DNA of 64,000 bases, from the NCBI GenBank assembly GCA_028714875.1, contig JAQTLN010000001.1:124001-188000 (forward strand). Direction: 5' to 3'. The DNA is from Gallionellaceae bacterium. Its GTDB lineage: Bacteria > Pseudomonadota > Gammaproteobacteria > Burkholderiales > Thiobacillaceae. The position numbers were made by a program, and so were the translations under genes. How positions within the stretch are numbered: the first letter of the stretch is position 1; each line of letters opens with the position of its first letter. Shown here piece by piece: positions 36,068 to 44,475 of the stretch. The notes below the pieces were generated by a model, which had not been told where the DNA came from, searched no databases, and saw only the letters and a list, made by a program, of their open reading frames with translations.

Positions 36068-36844
36068 ATGAACCCCACCCCCCTGCCCAGGGCCAAGAAA
36101 TCCCTCGGCCAGCATTTCCTGGTGGACAACCACTACATCGCCCGCATCGTCGCCGCGATTCGCCCGGAAGTGGGCGACACGATGGTGGAAATCGGCCCTG
36201 GCCCCGGCGCGCTCACCCGCCCGCTGCTGGACAAACTGGCGCATCTGCATGCGGTGGAATTCGACCGCGACATGGTCGCCCGCCTGCGCGAAGAATTCCC
36301 CGATGAACGACTGACCCTCCATCAGGCTGACGCCCTCGACTTCGATTTCACCCAGTTCGGCGATGACCTGCGGGTGGTCGGCAACCTGCCTTACAACATT
36401 TCCTCGCCGCTGCTGTTCCACCTGGCCGAAGCCGCCGCCCAAATCCGCGACATGTGCTTCATGTTGCAAAAGGAAGTGGTCGACCGCATGGCCGCCGCGC
36501 CCGATACCGCCGATTACGGCCGCCTCTCGGTGATGTTGCAGGCGCGCTTTCGAGTGGAAAAAAAATTCGTGGTGCCGCCCGGCGCGTTCCGGCCACCCCC
36601 CAAGGTGGATTCCGCCATCGTCCGGCTCATCCCGTTGCCGCCGGAAGCCGTGCCCTATCGCGATGCCCGCGTCTTCGCCGATGTGGTGGGGCGCGCCTTC
36701 GGCCAGCGCCGCAAGACCCTGCGCAACACGCTCAAGGGGCTTGTCGATCTCGCCCTGTTCGAGGAACTCGGCATCGACCCGATCCGGCGCGGTGAAACCC
36801 TCTCCGTGGACGAGTTCGCCCGGCTGGCAAATCGGTTGTCATAG
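36068..36844 (+). CDS. rsmA: 16S rRNA (adenine1518-N6/adenine1519-N6)-dimethyltransferase
   Basis: A 258-residue KsgA-type enzyme that dimethylates two adenines in helix 45 of 16S rRNA during 30S maturation. Motifs: KKSLGQHFLVDNHYI, MVEIGPGPGALTRPLL (SAM motif I), and the catalytic VVGNLPYNISSPLLF (motif IV, NLPY). RVEKKFVVPPGAFRPPPKVDSA is the later rRNA-binding signature. ATG at 36068 gives the normal N-terminus; the translation initiation region consists of the family C repeat end. Confidence 0.96.
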   Translation: MNPTPLPRAKKSLGQHFLVDNHYIARIVAAIRPEVGDTMVEIGPGPGALTRPLLDKLAHLHAVEFDRDMVARLREEFPDERLTLHQADALDFDFTQFGDDLRVVGNLPYNISSPLLFHLAEAAAQIRDMCFMLQKEVVDRMAAAPDTADYGRLSVMLQARFRVEKKFVVPPGAFRPPPKVDSAIVRLIPLPPEAVPYRDARVFADVVGRAFGQRRKTLRNTLKGLVDLALFEELGIDPIRRGETLSVDEFARLANRLS

Positions 36845-36858
36845 TCCAGTACCGCCGC

Positions 36859-36959
36859 GTAGGTCAGGTTGCGGTTTCATCGCTACCTGACAGTCCACCC
36901 TCAAACAGCCAGCTAGACTGACGAGCGTCAGGTAGTCGCTGCGCGCCAACCTGACCTAC
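36859..36959. repeat. family B intergenic inverted repeat
   Basis: GTAGGTCAGGTTGCGGTTTC ... CGCCAACCTGACCTAC, very similar to 28952-29053. It fills the gap between the convergent rsmA and nfi genes. Confidence 0.85.
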
Positions 36960-36981
36960 CCGGGCTGGCTCTGTTTGCCCG

Positions 36982-37644
36982 TTACCCCGAGGCCAGCCGA
37001 TGCGCCGCCCGCGTCGTCTCCGGCAAACGCCAGCGACCGGTACAGGCCAGAGTCAACGCGATGGCGGTTTCCAGGCTGACGCGATGGCCGCCTGAGATAT
37101 ACAGCGGCTTCACCCCCGGCCGTGTGCGCAGCACCGCGCCGATCACTTCCCCGTCATCCAGCAGCGGCGCCCAATCGCCCTTGTTCGGGCCGGGTTCGTC
37201 ATGGGTGCCGATCAGCCGGGATTTGGCGACGCCCAGGGTAGGGCGGTCGAGCAGCACGCCCAGATGGCAGGCGATGCCGAAACGGCGCGGGTGCGCGCGT
37301 CCCTGGCCATCGCAGAGAATCACATCGGGCAGTTCCGGCAATTGCCGCAGCGCCTCCAGCACGGCCGGCAGCTCACGGAAAGAAAGCAGGCCGGGCACGT
37401 AGGGAAACTCGGTGGGAAGGCGCGCGATGGCGCCGCGCAGCGGCGCCAGATCGGGAAAACGCAGTACCGCCACCGCCGCGCGGGTGATCTCGCCGCCTGC
37501 CTCGAAGCCTACATCCACCCCCGCCACGCTATGGATTTCATCCGGCAAGCGGTCGCCGGTCTCCACCCGCGCGGCCAACTCGCGCTGCCGTGCAATGGCC
37601 TCGCGCGGCGAGAGATTCCAGGGATGTTCGATGGCAAGGCGCAT
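36982..37644 (-). CDS. nfi: endonuclease V (deoxyinosine 3' endonuclease)
   Basis: A 220-residue repair nuclease that nicks DNA one base 3' of deoxyinosine. Active-site blocks are intact: [11 protein letters not shown] (first Asp), [12 protein letters not shown] (wedge Tyr), [17 protein letters not shown] (second Asp) and [18 protein letters not shown]. The length is normal. It is divergent from the patatin gene with 43 bp between them and convergent with rsmA across a family B repeat. Confidence 0.95.
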   Translation of the reverse strand: MRLAIEHPWNLSPREAIARQRELAARVETGDRLPDEIHSVAGVDVGFEAGGEITRAAVAVLRFPDLAPLRGAIARLPTEFPYVPGLLSFRELPAVLEALRQLPELPDVILCDGQGRAHPRRFGIACHLGVLLDRPTLGVAKSRLIGTHDEPGPNKGDWAPLLDDGEVIGAVLRTRPGVKPLYISGGHRVSLETAIALTLACTGRWRLPETTRAAHRLASG

Positions 37645-37687
37645 GTAGGCATTATGATGGCCGGCGAATCAACCGAGGAGCGCGCAG

Positions 37688-38524
37688 GTGACCATCCCAC
37701 AACGCATCGTCCCCGTCCTGGCCGGCGGCGGCACCCGGCTCGCGGCGCATGTCGGCGTCCTCACCGCCTTGACCGATATGGACATCGGCTACGACCACAT
37801 CGTCGGCGTCTCCGGCGGCAGCACGGTCGCGGCCCTGGTGGCGACCGGCATGGCGATGGACGACATCAAGGTGATCCTGCGCGACGTCAACTTTGCCCAC
37901 TATCGCGGCTATTCCCTGTTCAACCTGATCCTGCATGGCGGCCTCTCCACCGGCAAACGCTTCGAGCAATGGATGGACCAGCAATTGGGCGGCGTCCGCT
38001 TTCGCGATCTCAAGAAGAACCTGCATGTGGTCGCCACCGATGTGCGCTCCGGCCGGCCCGTGGTGTTCAACCGCGACAACCACCCCGACATGTCGGTGGC
38101 GCGCGCGGTGCTCTATTCGATCTCCATTCCGCTGCTCTTCCCCTTCCACCATCATGGCAACCACATTCTGGTGGATGGCAGCATCCTCGCCGAAGACAGC
38201 CTGTTCCGCGACTGGGCCGGCGACCTCACGCCGGTGGTGTGCTTCCGCCTGCGCGACAAACGCATCGCCGCCGCCCACCCCTCGCGCAAGATTTTTCCCG
38301 TGGCCGACTATATGTTCATGCTGGTGCGTACCTTCATGAGCACCATCTCGCGTGAATACCTCTCGGAATCGCTCTGGCTGAACACGGTATTGATCGAAAC
38401 CGAAGGCATGTCGCCGCTGGAATTCAACATGACCCTGGAACAGAAACACGCTCTGTTCGACCTGGGCTACGCCACCACGCGGGAATTCCTGCCGCCCAAG
38501 TTGGCGCGGGCGGGGCGGGGGTAA
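37688..38524 (+). CDS. patatin-like phospholipase, RssA type
   Basis: A 278-residue cytoplasmic patatin-fold serine hydrolase. The oxyanion-hole glycine block (VLAGGGTRLAAHVGVL), the nucleophile elbow GVSGGS and the DGS catalytic Asp motif (ILVDGSILAEDS) are all present. It is likely to hydrolyse acyl esters of membrane lipids; the exact substrate cannot be told. GTG at 37688 follows GGAGCGCGCAG. A shared 43-bp gap with nfi implies very compact divergent promoters. Confidence 0.88.
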   Translation: MTIPQRIVPVLAGGGTRLAAHVGVLTALTDMDIGYDHIVGVSGGSTVAALVATGMAMDDIKVILRDVNFAHYRGYSLFNLILHGGLSTGKRFEQWMDQQLGGVRFRDLKKNLHVVATDVRSGRPVVFNRDNHPDMSVARAVLYSISIPLLFPFHHHGNHILVDGSILAEDSLFRDWAGDLTPVVCFRLRDKRIAAAHPSRKIFPVADYMFMLVRTFMSTISREYLSESLWLNTVLIETEGMSPLEFNMTLEQKHALFDLGYATTREFLPPKLARAGRG

Positions 38525-38663
38525 AGGGCAAAGCGAGTAGGTGAAGCGCGCCCTCCTTCCCGAGGCTTGTTTCGCGCTGGTCATTCTGGAGAAGCAACCG
38601 GCTAATGGCGCCCAACCATCCGCTTCCGTGGACCGCCCGCGGGAAGGCGGCCGCTGAACTTGC

Positions 38664-38764
38664 GCTATGGGGGAATGAGGGGTCGGGACTTTATCTGGAT
38701 TGGCGGGGTTTCCTGAGCTGCCGTTGCGGAAATCTCTCCTGGCCCCTGGGAAAGGGGGAGGCCA
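38664..38764. repeat. family C element, decayed copy
   Basis: GGGGGAATGAGG ... GGAAATCTCTCCTGGCCCCTGGGAAAGGGGGAG (broken here only for description; core mutated) retains the layout of family C with many substitutions. It lies in the 276-bp gap between the patatin gene and pdxJ, where nothing else is seen. Confidence 0.6.
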
Positions 38765-38800
38765 CTCGCCCAGGCGCTTCACCTATGCCTTCGACGCGTT

Positions 38801-39523
38801 TCAGCGGACTTCCAGCATCAGGCGTTTCATTTCCCTTACCGCGTTTTCCCAGCCGACAAACAGGGCCTGGGCGACGATGGCGTGGCCGATGTTGAGTTCC
38901 TCGATGCCGGGGAGGGCGGCGACAGCCTGGACGTTGTGGTAATGCAGGCCGTGGCCGGCGTTGACGCGCAGGCCGAGGGCATTGCCGGTCGCCACGGCGG
39001 CGCGGATGCGTTCCAGTTCATGGGCGGCTTCGGCTTCGGTTTCGGCGTCGGCGAAGCGGCCGGTGTGGATTTCCACCACCGGCGCGCCGGCTTCGACAGC
39101 GGCTTGCAGTTGTCGGTCGTCGGCGTCGATGAAGAGGGAGACGCGCACGCCGGCGTCGCGCAGGGTGTGGCAGGCGTGTTTGACCTGTTCGAGATGCCCG
39201 GCGACGTCGAGGCCGCCTTCGGTGGTGAGTTCCTGGCGTCGTTCCGGTACCAGGCAGGCATCCTGTGGGCGCACCTGGCAGGCGATGCCGAGCATTTCGT
39301 CGGTGATGGCCATTTCCAGGTTCATGCGGGTTTGCAGCAGGCCGCGCAGGATGTGCACGTCGGCATCCTGAATGTGGCGGCGGTCTTCGCGCAGGTGCAG
39401 GGTGATCAGGTCGGCGCCGGCGGATTCCGCGAGCAGGGCGGCCTGAACCGGGCTGGGGTAACGGGTGCCGCGCTGCTGGCGCAGGGTGGCGACGTGGTCG
39501 ATGTTGACGCCGAGACGGATCAT
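38801..39523 (-). CDS. pdxJ: pyridoxine 5'-phosphate synthase
   Basis: A 240-residue TIM-barrel enzyme condensing 1-deoxyxylulose-5-phosphate with the PdxA product to give pyridoxine 5'-phosphate. Motifs: [22 protein letters not shown] at the start, [41 protein letters not shown] and [12 protein letters not shown]. Four-base overlap with recO (ATGA) shows it is the last gene of the lepB-rnc-era-recO-pdxJ operon. It acts with PdxA (34915-35907). Confidence 0.97.
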   Translation of the reverse strand: MIRLGVNIDHVATLRQQRGTRYPSPVQAALLAESAGADLITLHLREDRRHIQDADVHILRGLLQTRMNLEMAITDEMLGIACQVRPQDACLVPERRQELTTEGGLDVAGHLEQVKHACHTLRDAGVRVSLFIDADDRQLQAAVEAGAPVVEIHTGRFADAETEAEAAHELERIRAAVATGNALGLRVNAGHGLHYHNVQAVAALPGIEELNIGHAIVAQALFVGWENAVREMKRLMLEVR

Positions 39524-40221
39524 AGTTTTTGCAGGTCGATGAGTAGTTGCCGGGTTGCGAGCGGTTTATCGCCCAGGTAATGGGCGAGGAGGGTGCGCAT
39601 GAGCAGTTTACCTTCGGCTAGCGTCGCGGGCTGGCTGAAGTCCCGGGCCGCCAGCGCCAGGAGTGAGCGGCCGCTGTAACGGGTGGCGTGCGTCGCCGGA
39701 ATGACGCCTGTGCCAACCTCGTAGCCGTAGTGGGCGTCGGGATTGAGCGCGCCACCGGCGGCGAGGTGGCCGAGTGATTGCGCGTAGCCCAGTTCGGAGA
39801 GCAGATCGAGTTCGAAGCGGCGCAATACCGGCTCCACTTCCGGTTGGGTATTCAGGTCGGCGAGCGCCAGTGTGTAGTGGTCGAACAGGGCTTCATGGGC
39901 GTCGCCGTCCGGCAGCAGGCGCAGCAACAGTTCGTTGAGGTAGAAGCCGCACATCAGGGCGTGGCCGCGCAGCATCAGGCCGCCGCCTTGCCATTCCGCC
40001 GCGTGCAGGGTGCGCAACTGGCTCTTGCCGAACCAGGACAGGGTGAGCGGCTGGAACGGGATCAGGCGCGCTTTCAGCGCCGCTCCGGCGCGCCGCGCGC
40101 CGCGCGCCACCAGGCCGAGGCGGCCGTGATGGCGGGAAAAGATGTCGACTATCAGGCTGGTTTCGCGCCAGGGGCGGGTATGTAGGACGAAGGCCGGGTC
40201 GCCATCGACGCGTTCACTCAC
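39520..40221 (-). CDS. recO: DNA repair protein RecO
   Basis: A 233-residue recombination mediator that, with RecR, loads RecA on SSB-coated gaps. The N-terminal OB fold ([20 protein letters not shown]) and the region GLVARGARR are recognisable, as is the helical part with [26 protein letters not shown]. The RecO zinc-finger cysteines of some species are not present, as usual for proteobacteria. Lies between era (6-bp gap) and pdxJ (4-bp overlap). Confidence 0.94.
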   Translation of the reverse strand: MSERVDGDPAFVLHTRPWRETSLIVDIFSRHHGRLGLVARGARRAGAALKARLIPFQPLTLSWFGKSQLRTLHAAEWQGGGLMLRGHALMCGFYLNELLLRLLPDGDAHEALFDHYTLALADLNTQPEVEPVLRRFELDLLSELGYAQSLGHLAAGGALNPDAHYGYEVGTGVIPATHATRYSGRSLLALAARDFSQPATLAEGKLLMRTLLAHYLGDKPLATRQLLIDLQKL

Positions 40222-40227
40222 AGGGGC

Positions 40228-41115
40228 TTACTCATACCCGAATTGTTTGATCAGCCGCGCGTCGTCGGCCCAGCCGCCTTTTACCTTCACCCAGAGGGTG
40301 AGGAAGACTTTGCGGTCGAACAGCTTTTCCATGTCCTGGCGTGACTCGGTGGCGATGCGCTTGATGTGTTCGCCGCCGCGCCCGAGCAGGATCGGTTTGT
40401 GCGCGTCGCGGTCCACCCAGATGACGGCGCCGATGCGGAACAGGTTCGGCTCCTCGCTGAATTCCTCGATGGTCACCGCTACCGCGTAGGGGATTTCGTC
40501 GCCGGTCAGGCGAAATACCTTCTCGCGCACCATCTCGGCGGCGAGGAAGCGGGAACTGCGGTCGGTGATGTCGTCCTCGGCGAACCAGGGCTCGCCCTCC
40601 GGCAGGTAGGGTTTGACGATCGCGGGCAGGCGTTCGGCATCCTTGGTCTTTTCGGCGGAGAGGGGCACGATTTCGGCGAACTTGTACTGCTGCGAGAGCA
40701 TTTCCAGATAGGGAAACAAGACGGTCTTGTCCGCCACCGTGTCGATCTTGTTGACCACCAGGATCACCGGCTTGTCGCGCGGCAGCAGCGGCAGGATGCG
40801 TTGATCGGCGGGCATGAACTTGCGCGCTTCCACCAGCCAGAGCACCACGTCCACTTCCGCCAGCGCCTGGGTCACCGAGCGGTTCATCGCGGTGTTGAGC
40901 GCGCTCTTGTATTGGGTCTGGAAGCCGGGGGTGTCGGCGAAGATGAACTGGGCGTCGGCCTCGGTGCGCACGCCGAGGATGCGATGCCGCGTGGTCTGCG
41001 GTTTGTTGGAGACGATGCTTACTTTGGCGCCGACCAGGGCGTTGACCAGGGTGGACTTGCCGACATTGGGGCGACCGATGATGGCGATGACGCCGGTGCG
41101 GAACGGTGTGCTCAT
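40228..41115 (-). CDS. era: GTPase Era
   Basis: A 295-residue ribosome-assembly GTPase. G1 is GRPNVGKSTLVNAL, G3 DTPGFQ, G4 NKID, and the switch region has KPQTTRHRILG. The C-terminal KH domain carries ILGRGGEHIKRIATESR with the GxxG loop, which binds the 3' end of 16S rRNA; this fits with RsmA, which acts on neighbouring nucleotides. The ATG overlaps the rnc stop by 4 bp. Confidence 0.97.
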   Translation of the reverse strand: MSTPFRTGVIAIIGRPNVGKSTLVNALVGAKVSIVSNKPQTTRHRILGVRTEADAQFIFADTPGFQTQYKSALNTAMNRSVTQALAEVDVVLWLVEARKFMPADQRILPLLPRDKPVILVVNKIDTVADKTVLFPYLEMLSQQYKFAEIVPLSAEKTKDAERLPAIVKPYLPEGEPWFAEDDITDRSSRFLAAEMVREKVFRLTGDEIPYAVAVTIEEFSEEPNLFRIGAVIWVDRDAHKPILLGRGGEHIKRIATESRQDMEKLFDRKVFLTLWVKVKGGWADDARLIKQFGYE

Positions 41116-41837
41116 GCGGGTCGCGCCTTGTTGATGGAGGAGCTGTTCTTGACGATGGTCTTTTTTCCTTCCAGTTGCGCCAGCGCGGCCTCAGCCGCCA
41201 CCTGTTCCGCCGTTTTGCGGTTGCAGCCCTGGCCTGTCGTGGTGATTTTCAACGCCGCGATCTGGCATTCCACATGGAACGTCTGGGCATGGGCCTGGCC
41301 GCTGGTATCGGTCAAGGTATAGCGGGGCAGGCCGTGGCGCCGCGATTGCAGCCATTCCTGCAGGCGGGTCTTGGCATCCTTGCCCTGCACGGAGGGGTTG
41401 ATCGCATTGATCCGTTCGTTGAACAGCCGCTCGATCATGGCCCGCGCGGTTTCGAAGCCGCCATCGAGAAAGGCGGCGCCGAATAATGATTCCAGCGCAT
41501 CGGCGAGGATGGAGGGACGGCTGGCGCCGCCGCTTTTCAGTTCGCCCTCACCGAGTCGCAGATAGCTTCCCAGATCGAGATCGCGCGCGATTTCGTGGAG
41601 CGATTCCTGGTTGACCAGATTGGCGCGCAAACGCGACAAACGGCCTTCCGGCAGATCGGGAAAACGTTGGTAGAGCATCAGGCCGACCACGCAGTTGAGT
41701 ATCCCGTCGCCGAGATACTCCAGGCGTTCGTTGTTGCTGGCGCCGTGGCTGCGATGGGTCAGTGCCTGCGTCAATAGATTGCGCCCGTGCCAGGTATGGC
41801 CCAGGTGCGTCTCCAGTGGTTTGCAGGCTGCGGGCAT
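41112..41837 (-). CDS. rnc: ribonuclease III
   Basis: A 241-residue double-strand-specific RNase that processes rRNA precursors. The catalytic signature is NERLEYLGDGILNCVVG; note the Gly-Ile in place of the more common Ser-Val/Val-Leu (LGDSVL), while Glu and Asp are kept. A second acidic cluster follows in ILADALESLFGAAFLDGG. The C-terminal dsRNA-binding domain runs KTRLQEWLQSRRHGLPRY to the end. The start at 41837 is chosen; a longer frame to 41915 overlaps the DUF4845 gene. Confidence 0.95.
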   Translation of the reverse strand: MPAACKPLETHLGHTWHGRNLLTQALTHRSHGASNNERLEYLGDGILNCVVGLMLYQRFPDLPEGRLSRLRANLVNQESLHEIARDLDLGSYLRLGEGELKSGGASRPSILADALESLFGAAFLDGGFETARAMIERLFNERINAINPSVQGKDAKTRLQEWLQSRRHGLPRYTLTDTSGQAHAQTFHVECQIAALKITTTGQGCNRKTAEQVAAEAALAQLEGKKTIVKNSSSINKARPA

Positions 41838-41863
41838 GAATACGGGTTGTTTCGGACGCGGGA

Positions 41864-42238
41864 TCAGTGGCTTGGCGTTTCGCCGGAACTGGCCTCGGCC
41901 TGGAAGTCCATGCACAGATGCACCGGCCCCAGGAAGGGGGTTTTCGCCGAGAAGTTGGCGGAAAGCCGCACGCCGCCGGGAATGTGCTCGATGAACAGGT
42001 CGGAACGTTTCGCCAGGGTGACGTTGTTGAAGCGCAATTGTTTGTCGAACTCCGCGCGGATGTTCTCGTCGCTGCTGTTCTGGATGCTGGGCAGCGCCAC
42101 CAGGTTGTTCAGCGCCTTGCCCACCAGCCAGTAATCCATGTAGGCGGGCACCACGCGAAAGGCGCTATAGACCGCCAGGCTCAACAACAGCATGAAAAAC
42201 ATCAGGCCACCCAGTGTGGCGCCGGTTTGTCGTTTCAT
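41864..42238 (-). CDS. DUF4845 membrane protein
   Basis: A 124-residue protein with one N-terminal membrane helix (GLMFFMLLLSLAVYSAFRVVPAY) and a small extracytoplasmic domain. DUF4845 proteins are found between lepB and rnc throughout betaproteobacteria and some gammaproteobacteria; the function is unknown. ATG at 42238 is the most likely start. A TTG at 42253 would add five residues and overlaps the lepB stop. Co-transcribed with lepB and rnc. Confidence 0.85.
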   Translation of the reverse strand: MKRQTGATLGGLMFFMLLLSLAVYSAFRVVPAYMDYWLVGKALNNLVALPSIQNSSDENIRAEFDKQLRFNNVTLAKRSDLFIEHIPGGVRLSANFSAKTPFLGPVHLCMDFQAEASSGETPSH

Positions 42239-42245
42239 GGTGACG

Positions 42246-43082
42246 TCACTCAAGGCTGTGGCCGATGCGTTGCGGCAGCGAGAACGATTTCAGGGAGTTG
42301 AGGAAATCGTCGAAGTTCCACCAGATGAAAAAGGCGCGGCCGACGATGTTCGCGTCCGGCACGAAACCCCAGTAGCGGGAATCGTTGGAGGCATCGCGGT
42401 TGTCGCCGAGCATGAAGTAATGCCCGGCCGGCACCACACACTTGAAGCCGGTCTCGTTGTAACTGCAATTGCTCCGGTGCGGGAAATCGCCCTCGACCTG
42501 ATGCACCACCACCGGCGGCATGTCGCGCTGGGTCATGGCGATGTGGTTGTGCTCGCCCAGTTGTTCGCGCCAGGTATCGCCCTGGACGATGTTGAAGCCG
42601 CTGGCGGTGTACTCGTATTTGCCGTTCAGGAACATGTCGGTCGGCTTGCCGTTGAGGATCAGGTGCTTGTTGCGGTACTCCACCACATCACCCGGCGTGC
42701 CCACCACGCGCTTGATGTAATCCAGCGAGGGATCGTTGGGGTAGCGGAACACCATCACATCACCCGGTTTCGGGTTGCCCAGTTGCACGACCTTCTTGTT
42801 GATCACCGGCAGGCGGATGCCATATTCGAACTTGTTCACCAGGATGAAGTCGCCGATCAACAGGGTCGGCAGCATCGATCCGGATGGAATCTTGAACGGC
42901 TCCACCAGAAACGAGCGCAGCACGAACACGATCAGGATGACGGGAAAGAAGCTCTTCGAGTAATCGACCAGCAGCGGCAGCTTGGCCTCGGCCGCGCGAT
43001 GCTTGGCGAGGAAGAGATGATCGAGCAGCCAGATGATCCCGGTGATGACCAGGGCGAGAAACAGAATCAGGGCAAAGTTCAT
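42246..43082 (-). CDS. lepB: signal peptidase I
   Basis: A 278-residue membrane serine protease that removes Sec and Tat signal peptides. Two N-terminal helices are followed by the catalytic boxes: FKIPSGSMLPTLLIGD (Ser nucleophile), MVFRYPNDPSLDYIKRVVGTPGD (general-base Lys in the middle) and YFMLGDNRDASNDSR. It cleaves, for example, the porin and FTR1-associated proteins encoded here. Uncommonly, about 1.4 kb with two rightward genes lies between it and lepA. Confidence 0.96.
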   Translation of the reverse strand: MNFALILFLALVITGIIWLLDHLFLAKHRAAEAKLPLLVDYSKSFFPVILIVFVLRSFLVEPFKIPSGSMLPTLLIGDFILVNKFEYGIRLPVINKKVVQLGNPKPGDVMVFRYPNDPSLDYIKRVVGTPGDVVEYRNKHLILNGKPTDMFLNGKYEYTASGFNIVQGDTWREQLGEHNHIAMTQRDMPPVVVHQVEGDFPHRSNCSYNETGFKCVVPAGHYFMLGDNRDASNDSRYWGFVPDANIVGRAFFIWWNFDDFLNSLKSFSLPQRIGHSLE

Positions 43083-43402
43083 GTAGGGAGCGCGCGCGGG
43101 AAGATTTCAGGGGCGGGCGAGATTCTACCGGGAATCGCCAGTCATCCCCACCACGCGGCATGGCGCCGGCAAAAGGGGGGCCGCCACTGGATCGGGGGTA
43201 GGGATGCCGCCGCGCGACTTGCGTCTCGTGCAACCCGGTACATACTTGCCACTAGAGTTGAAAAATATGAATAAGGGTAAGCACTGAGCCGGGATCTGAC
43301 CCGCGCGCATGTCGTCTGGTTGAGGTTGCTTCGATTTGTGTACGGGACTGGTAAAGCCTGGGCTGGCTGAATTTGGTCCTTGTGGCTGTTTGAGGGGGCT
43401 AT
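43083..43402. other. intergenic region between divergent lepB and the 43403 gene
   Basis: 320 bp with no convincing gene, repeat or terminator. Both flanking genes point away from it, so promoters for lepB (leftward) and the exported protein (rightward) should lie here. The AT-richer stretch around 43250-43290 (GAGTTGAAAAATATGAATAA) is a candidate promoter zone but cannot be resolved further. Confidence 0.4.
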
Positions 43403-43876
43403 ATGAAAACACTGGCTTTCATGTTGTTGTCCGTGGTGTTGCTCATCCCGGTTTCGGCGCAATCCCTCGTGAAACCGAAAACCGAGGTCAGCGCCTCCAG
43501 CAAACCCGCCATCGCATCGCTTGCGCGCGGTGAGACCTTCATCACGCTGGGGCAGACCGCGCACTTCATCGTGCCCAGGCTTTCCTGCGCGGAAGAGGTG
43601 GGCAAGAAGGAACTCTGGCTGGATGGCATGGATACCGGGGTACGGGCCATCGGTTGTGACGCCGAAAACGAAATGCTGTTGTTCAACGTCAGCCGTGATG
43701 GAGCGGGCGTAACGAACAGCATGCCGGATGTCTGGCTGACTTTGCTGCGTCGCCCGTTCGCCGCCGACACGGGCAAGCATTTCGAGCGCGAGGTCGGTAT
43801 CAGCCTGCGCGAAAACGGCAAGGTGCTGGCCATCGCCCAGGGCAAGCTGAAGTTGCTCGACAAGCCGCGAGTCTGA
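43403..43876 (+). CDS. exported hypothetical protein, N-terminal half of an interrupted gene
   Basis: A 157-residue protein with signal peptide ending VSAQS. The mature domain looks beta-rich (ETFITLGQTAHFIVPRLSCA, KELWLDGMDTGVRAIGCDAE, VWLTLLRRPF) with two Cys that could pair. It ends at TGA 43874-43876, but the same reading frame continues without interruption as a membrane segment (KGAAILLVVLAMLLYG), and homologous architectures known to me have such a domain fused to a membrane region. Hence it may be the broken first half of one gene. Confidence 0.65.
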   Translation: MKTLAFMLLSVVLLIPVSAQSLVKPKTEVSASSKPAIASLARGETFITLGQTAHFIVPRLSCAEEVGKKELWLDGMDTGVRAIGCDAENEMLLFNVSRDGAGVTNSMPDVWLTLLRRPFAADTGKHFEREVGISLRENGKVLAIAQGKLKLLDKPRV

Positions 43877-43897
43877 AAAGGGGCGGCCATCCTGCTG

Positions 43898-44392
43898 GTG
43901 GTTCTCGCCATGTTGCTCTACGGCATATTCAAGTCCGGCCTGATCCGCGACTCCGGTCTGCCGCCGGATGGCAAGAAGGAAAACCGGCCCTGCAGCCTGG
44001 CGCGGGTGCAGATGGTGTGGTGGTTCGCCATCGTGTTTCTCAGTTATGTGGTGCTCTGGCTGTTGATGCGGGAGCTGCCGAGCATCCCGGCTTCCGCTTT
44101 GGGGCTCATCGGTATGGCTGGCGGCACCGCCCTCGCGGCGGCGGCGGTGGACAAGGGGCGGCCGGTGCCGGTGACGAAGGGCTTCTGGTTCGACATCAGC
44201 ACGGATAAGGACGGCGTGACCTTGCCCCGTCTGCAACAGATCGCCTGGACCAGTCTGCTCGGCATCGTATTCCTTTCCCAGGTGGTGACCCGGCTGGCGA
44301 TGCCGGATTTCGATGCCTCCGTGCTTGCCTTGATGGGAATCAGCGCGGGGACTTATCTGGGGTTCAAGGTGCCGGAGACACAGGAGGGATGA
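43898..44392 (+). CDS. hypothetical membrane protein, C-terminal half of an interrupted gene
   Basis: A 164-residue frame with four hydrophobic segments (VVLAMLLYGIFKSG, MVWWFAIVFLSYVVLWLLM, SALGLIGMAGGTALAAAAV, IAWTSLLGIVFLSQVVTRL) and the conserved-looking block CSLARVQMVWW. GTG at 43898 has only a weak purine site upstream; ATG at 43910 is the alternative start. It is in frame with the preceding gene, 21 bp after that TGA, so both may be parts of a single membrane protein. Function unknown. Confidence 0.6.
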   Translation: MVLAMLLYGIFKSGLIRDSGLPPDGKKENRPCSLARVQMVWWFAIVFLSYVVLWLLMRELPSIPASALGLIGMAGGTALAAAAVDKGRPVPVTKGFWFDISTDKDGVTLPRLQQIAWTSLLGIVFLSQVVTRLAMPDFDASVLALMGISAGTYLGFKVPETQEG

Positions 44393-44475
44393 GGGGTGAC
44401 AGCCGCCGCGCAGCTCGCGGCTAACGACGAAGGCAAGTCGGAGTGCGGAGCAAAATCGTGATTCCAGACTACGAG

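Noticed and set aside
18388-43876. Two internal TGA codons (18388-18390 and 43874-43876) considered as recoding of TGA or selenocysteine
   Set aside because: TGA ends many intact genes here (hoxF, ispH neighbours, phage genes), no SECIS-like element is seen, and the peptidase has further frameshifts.
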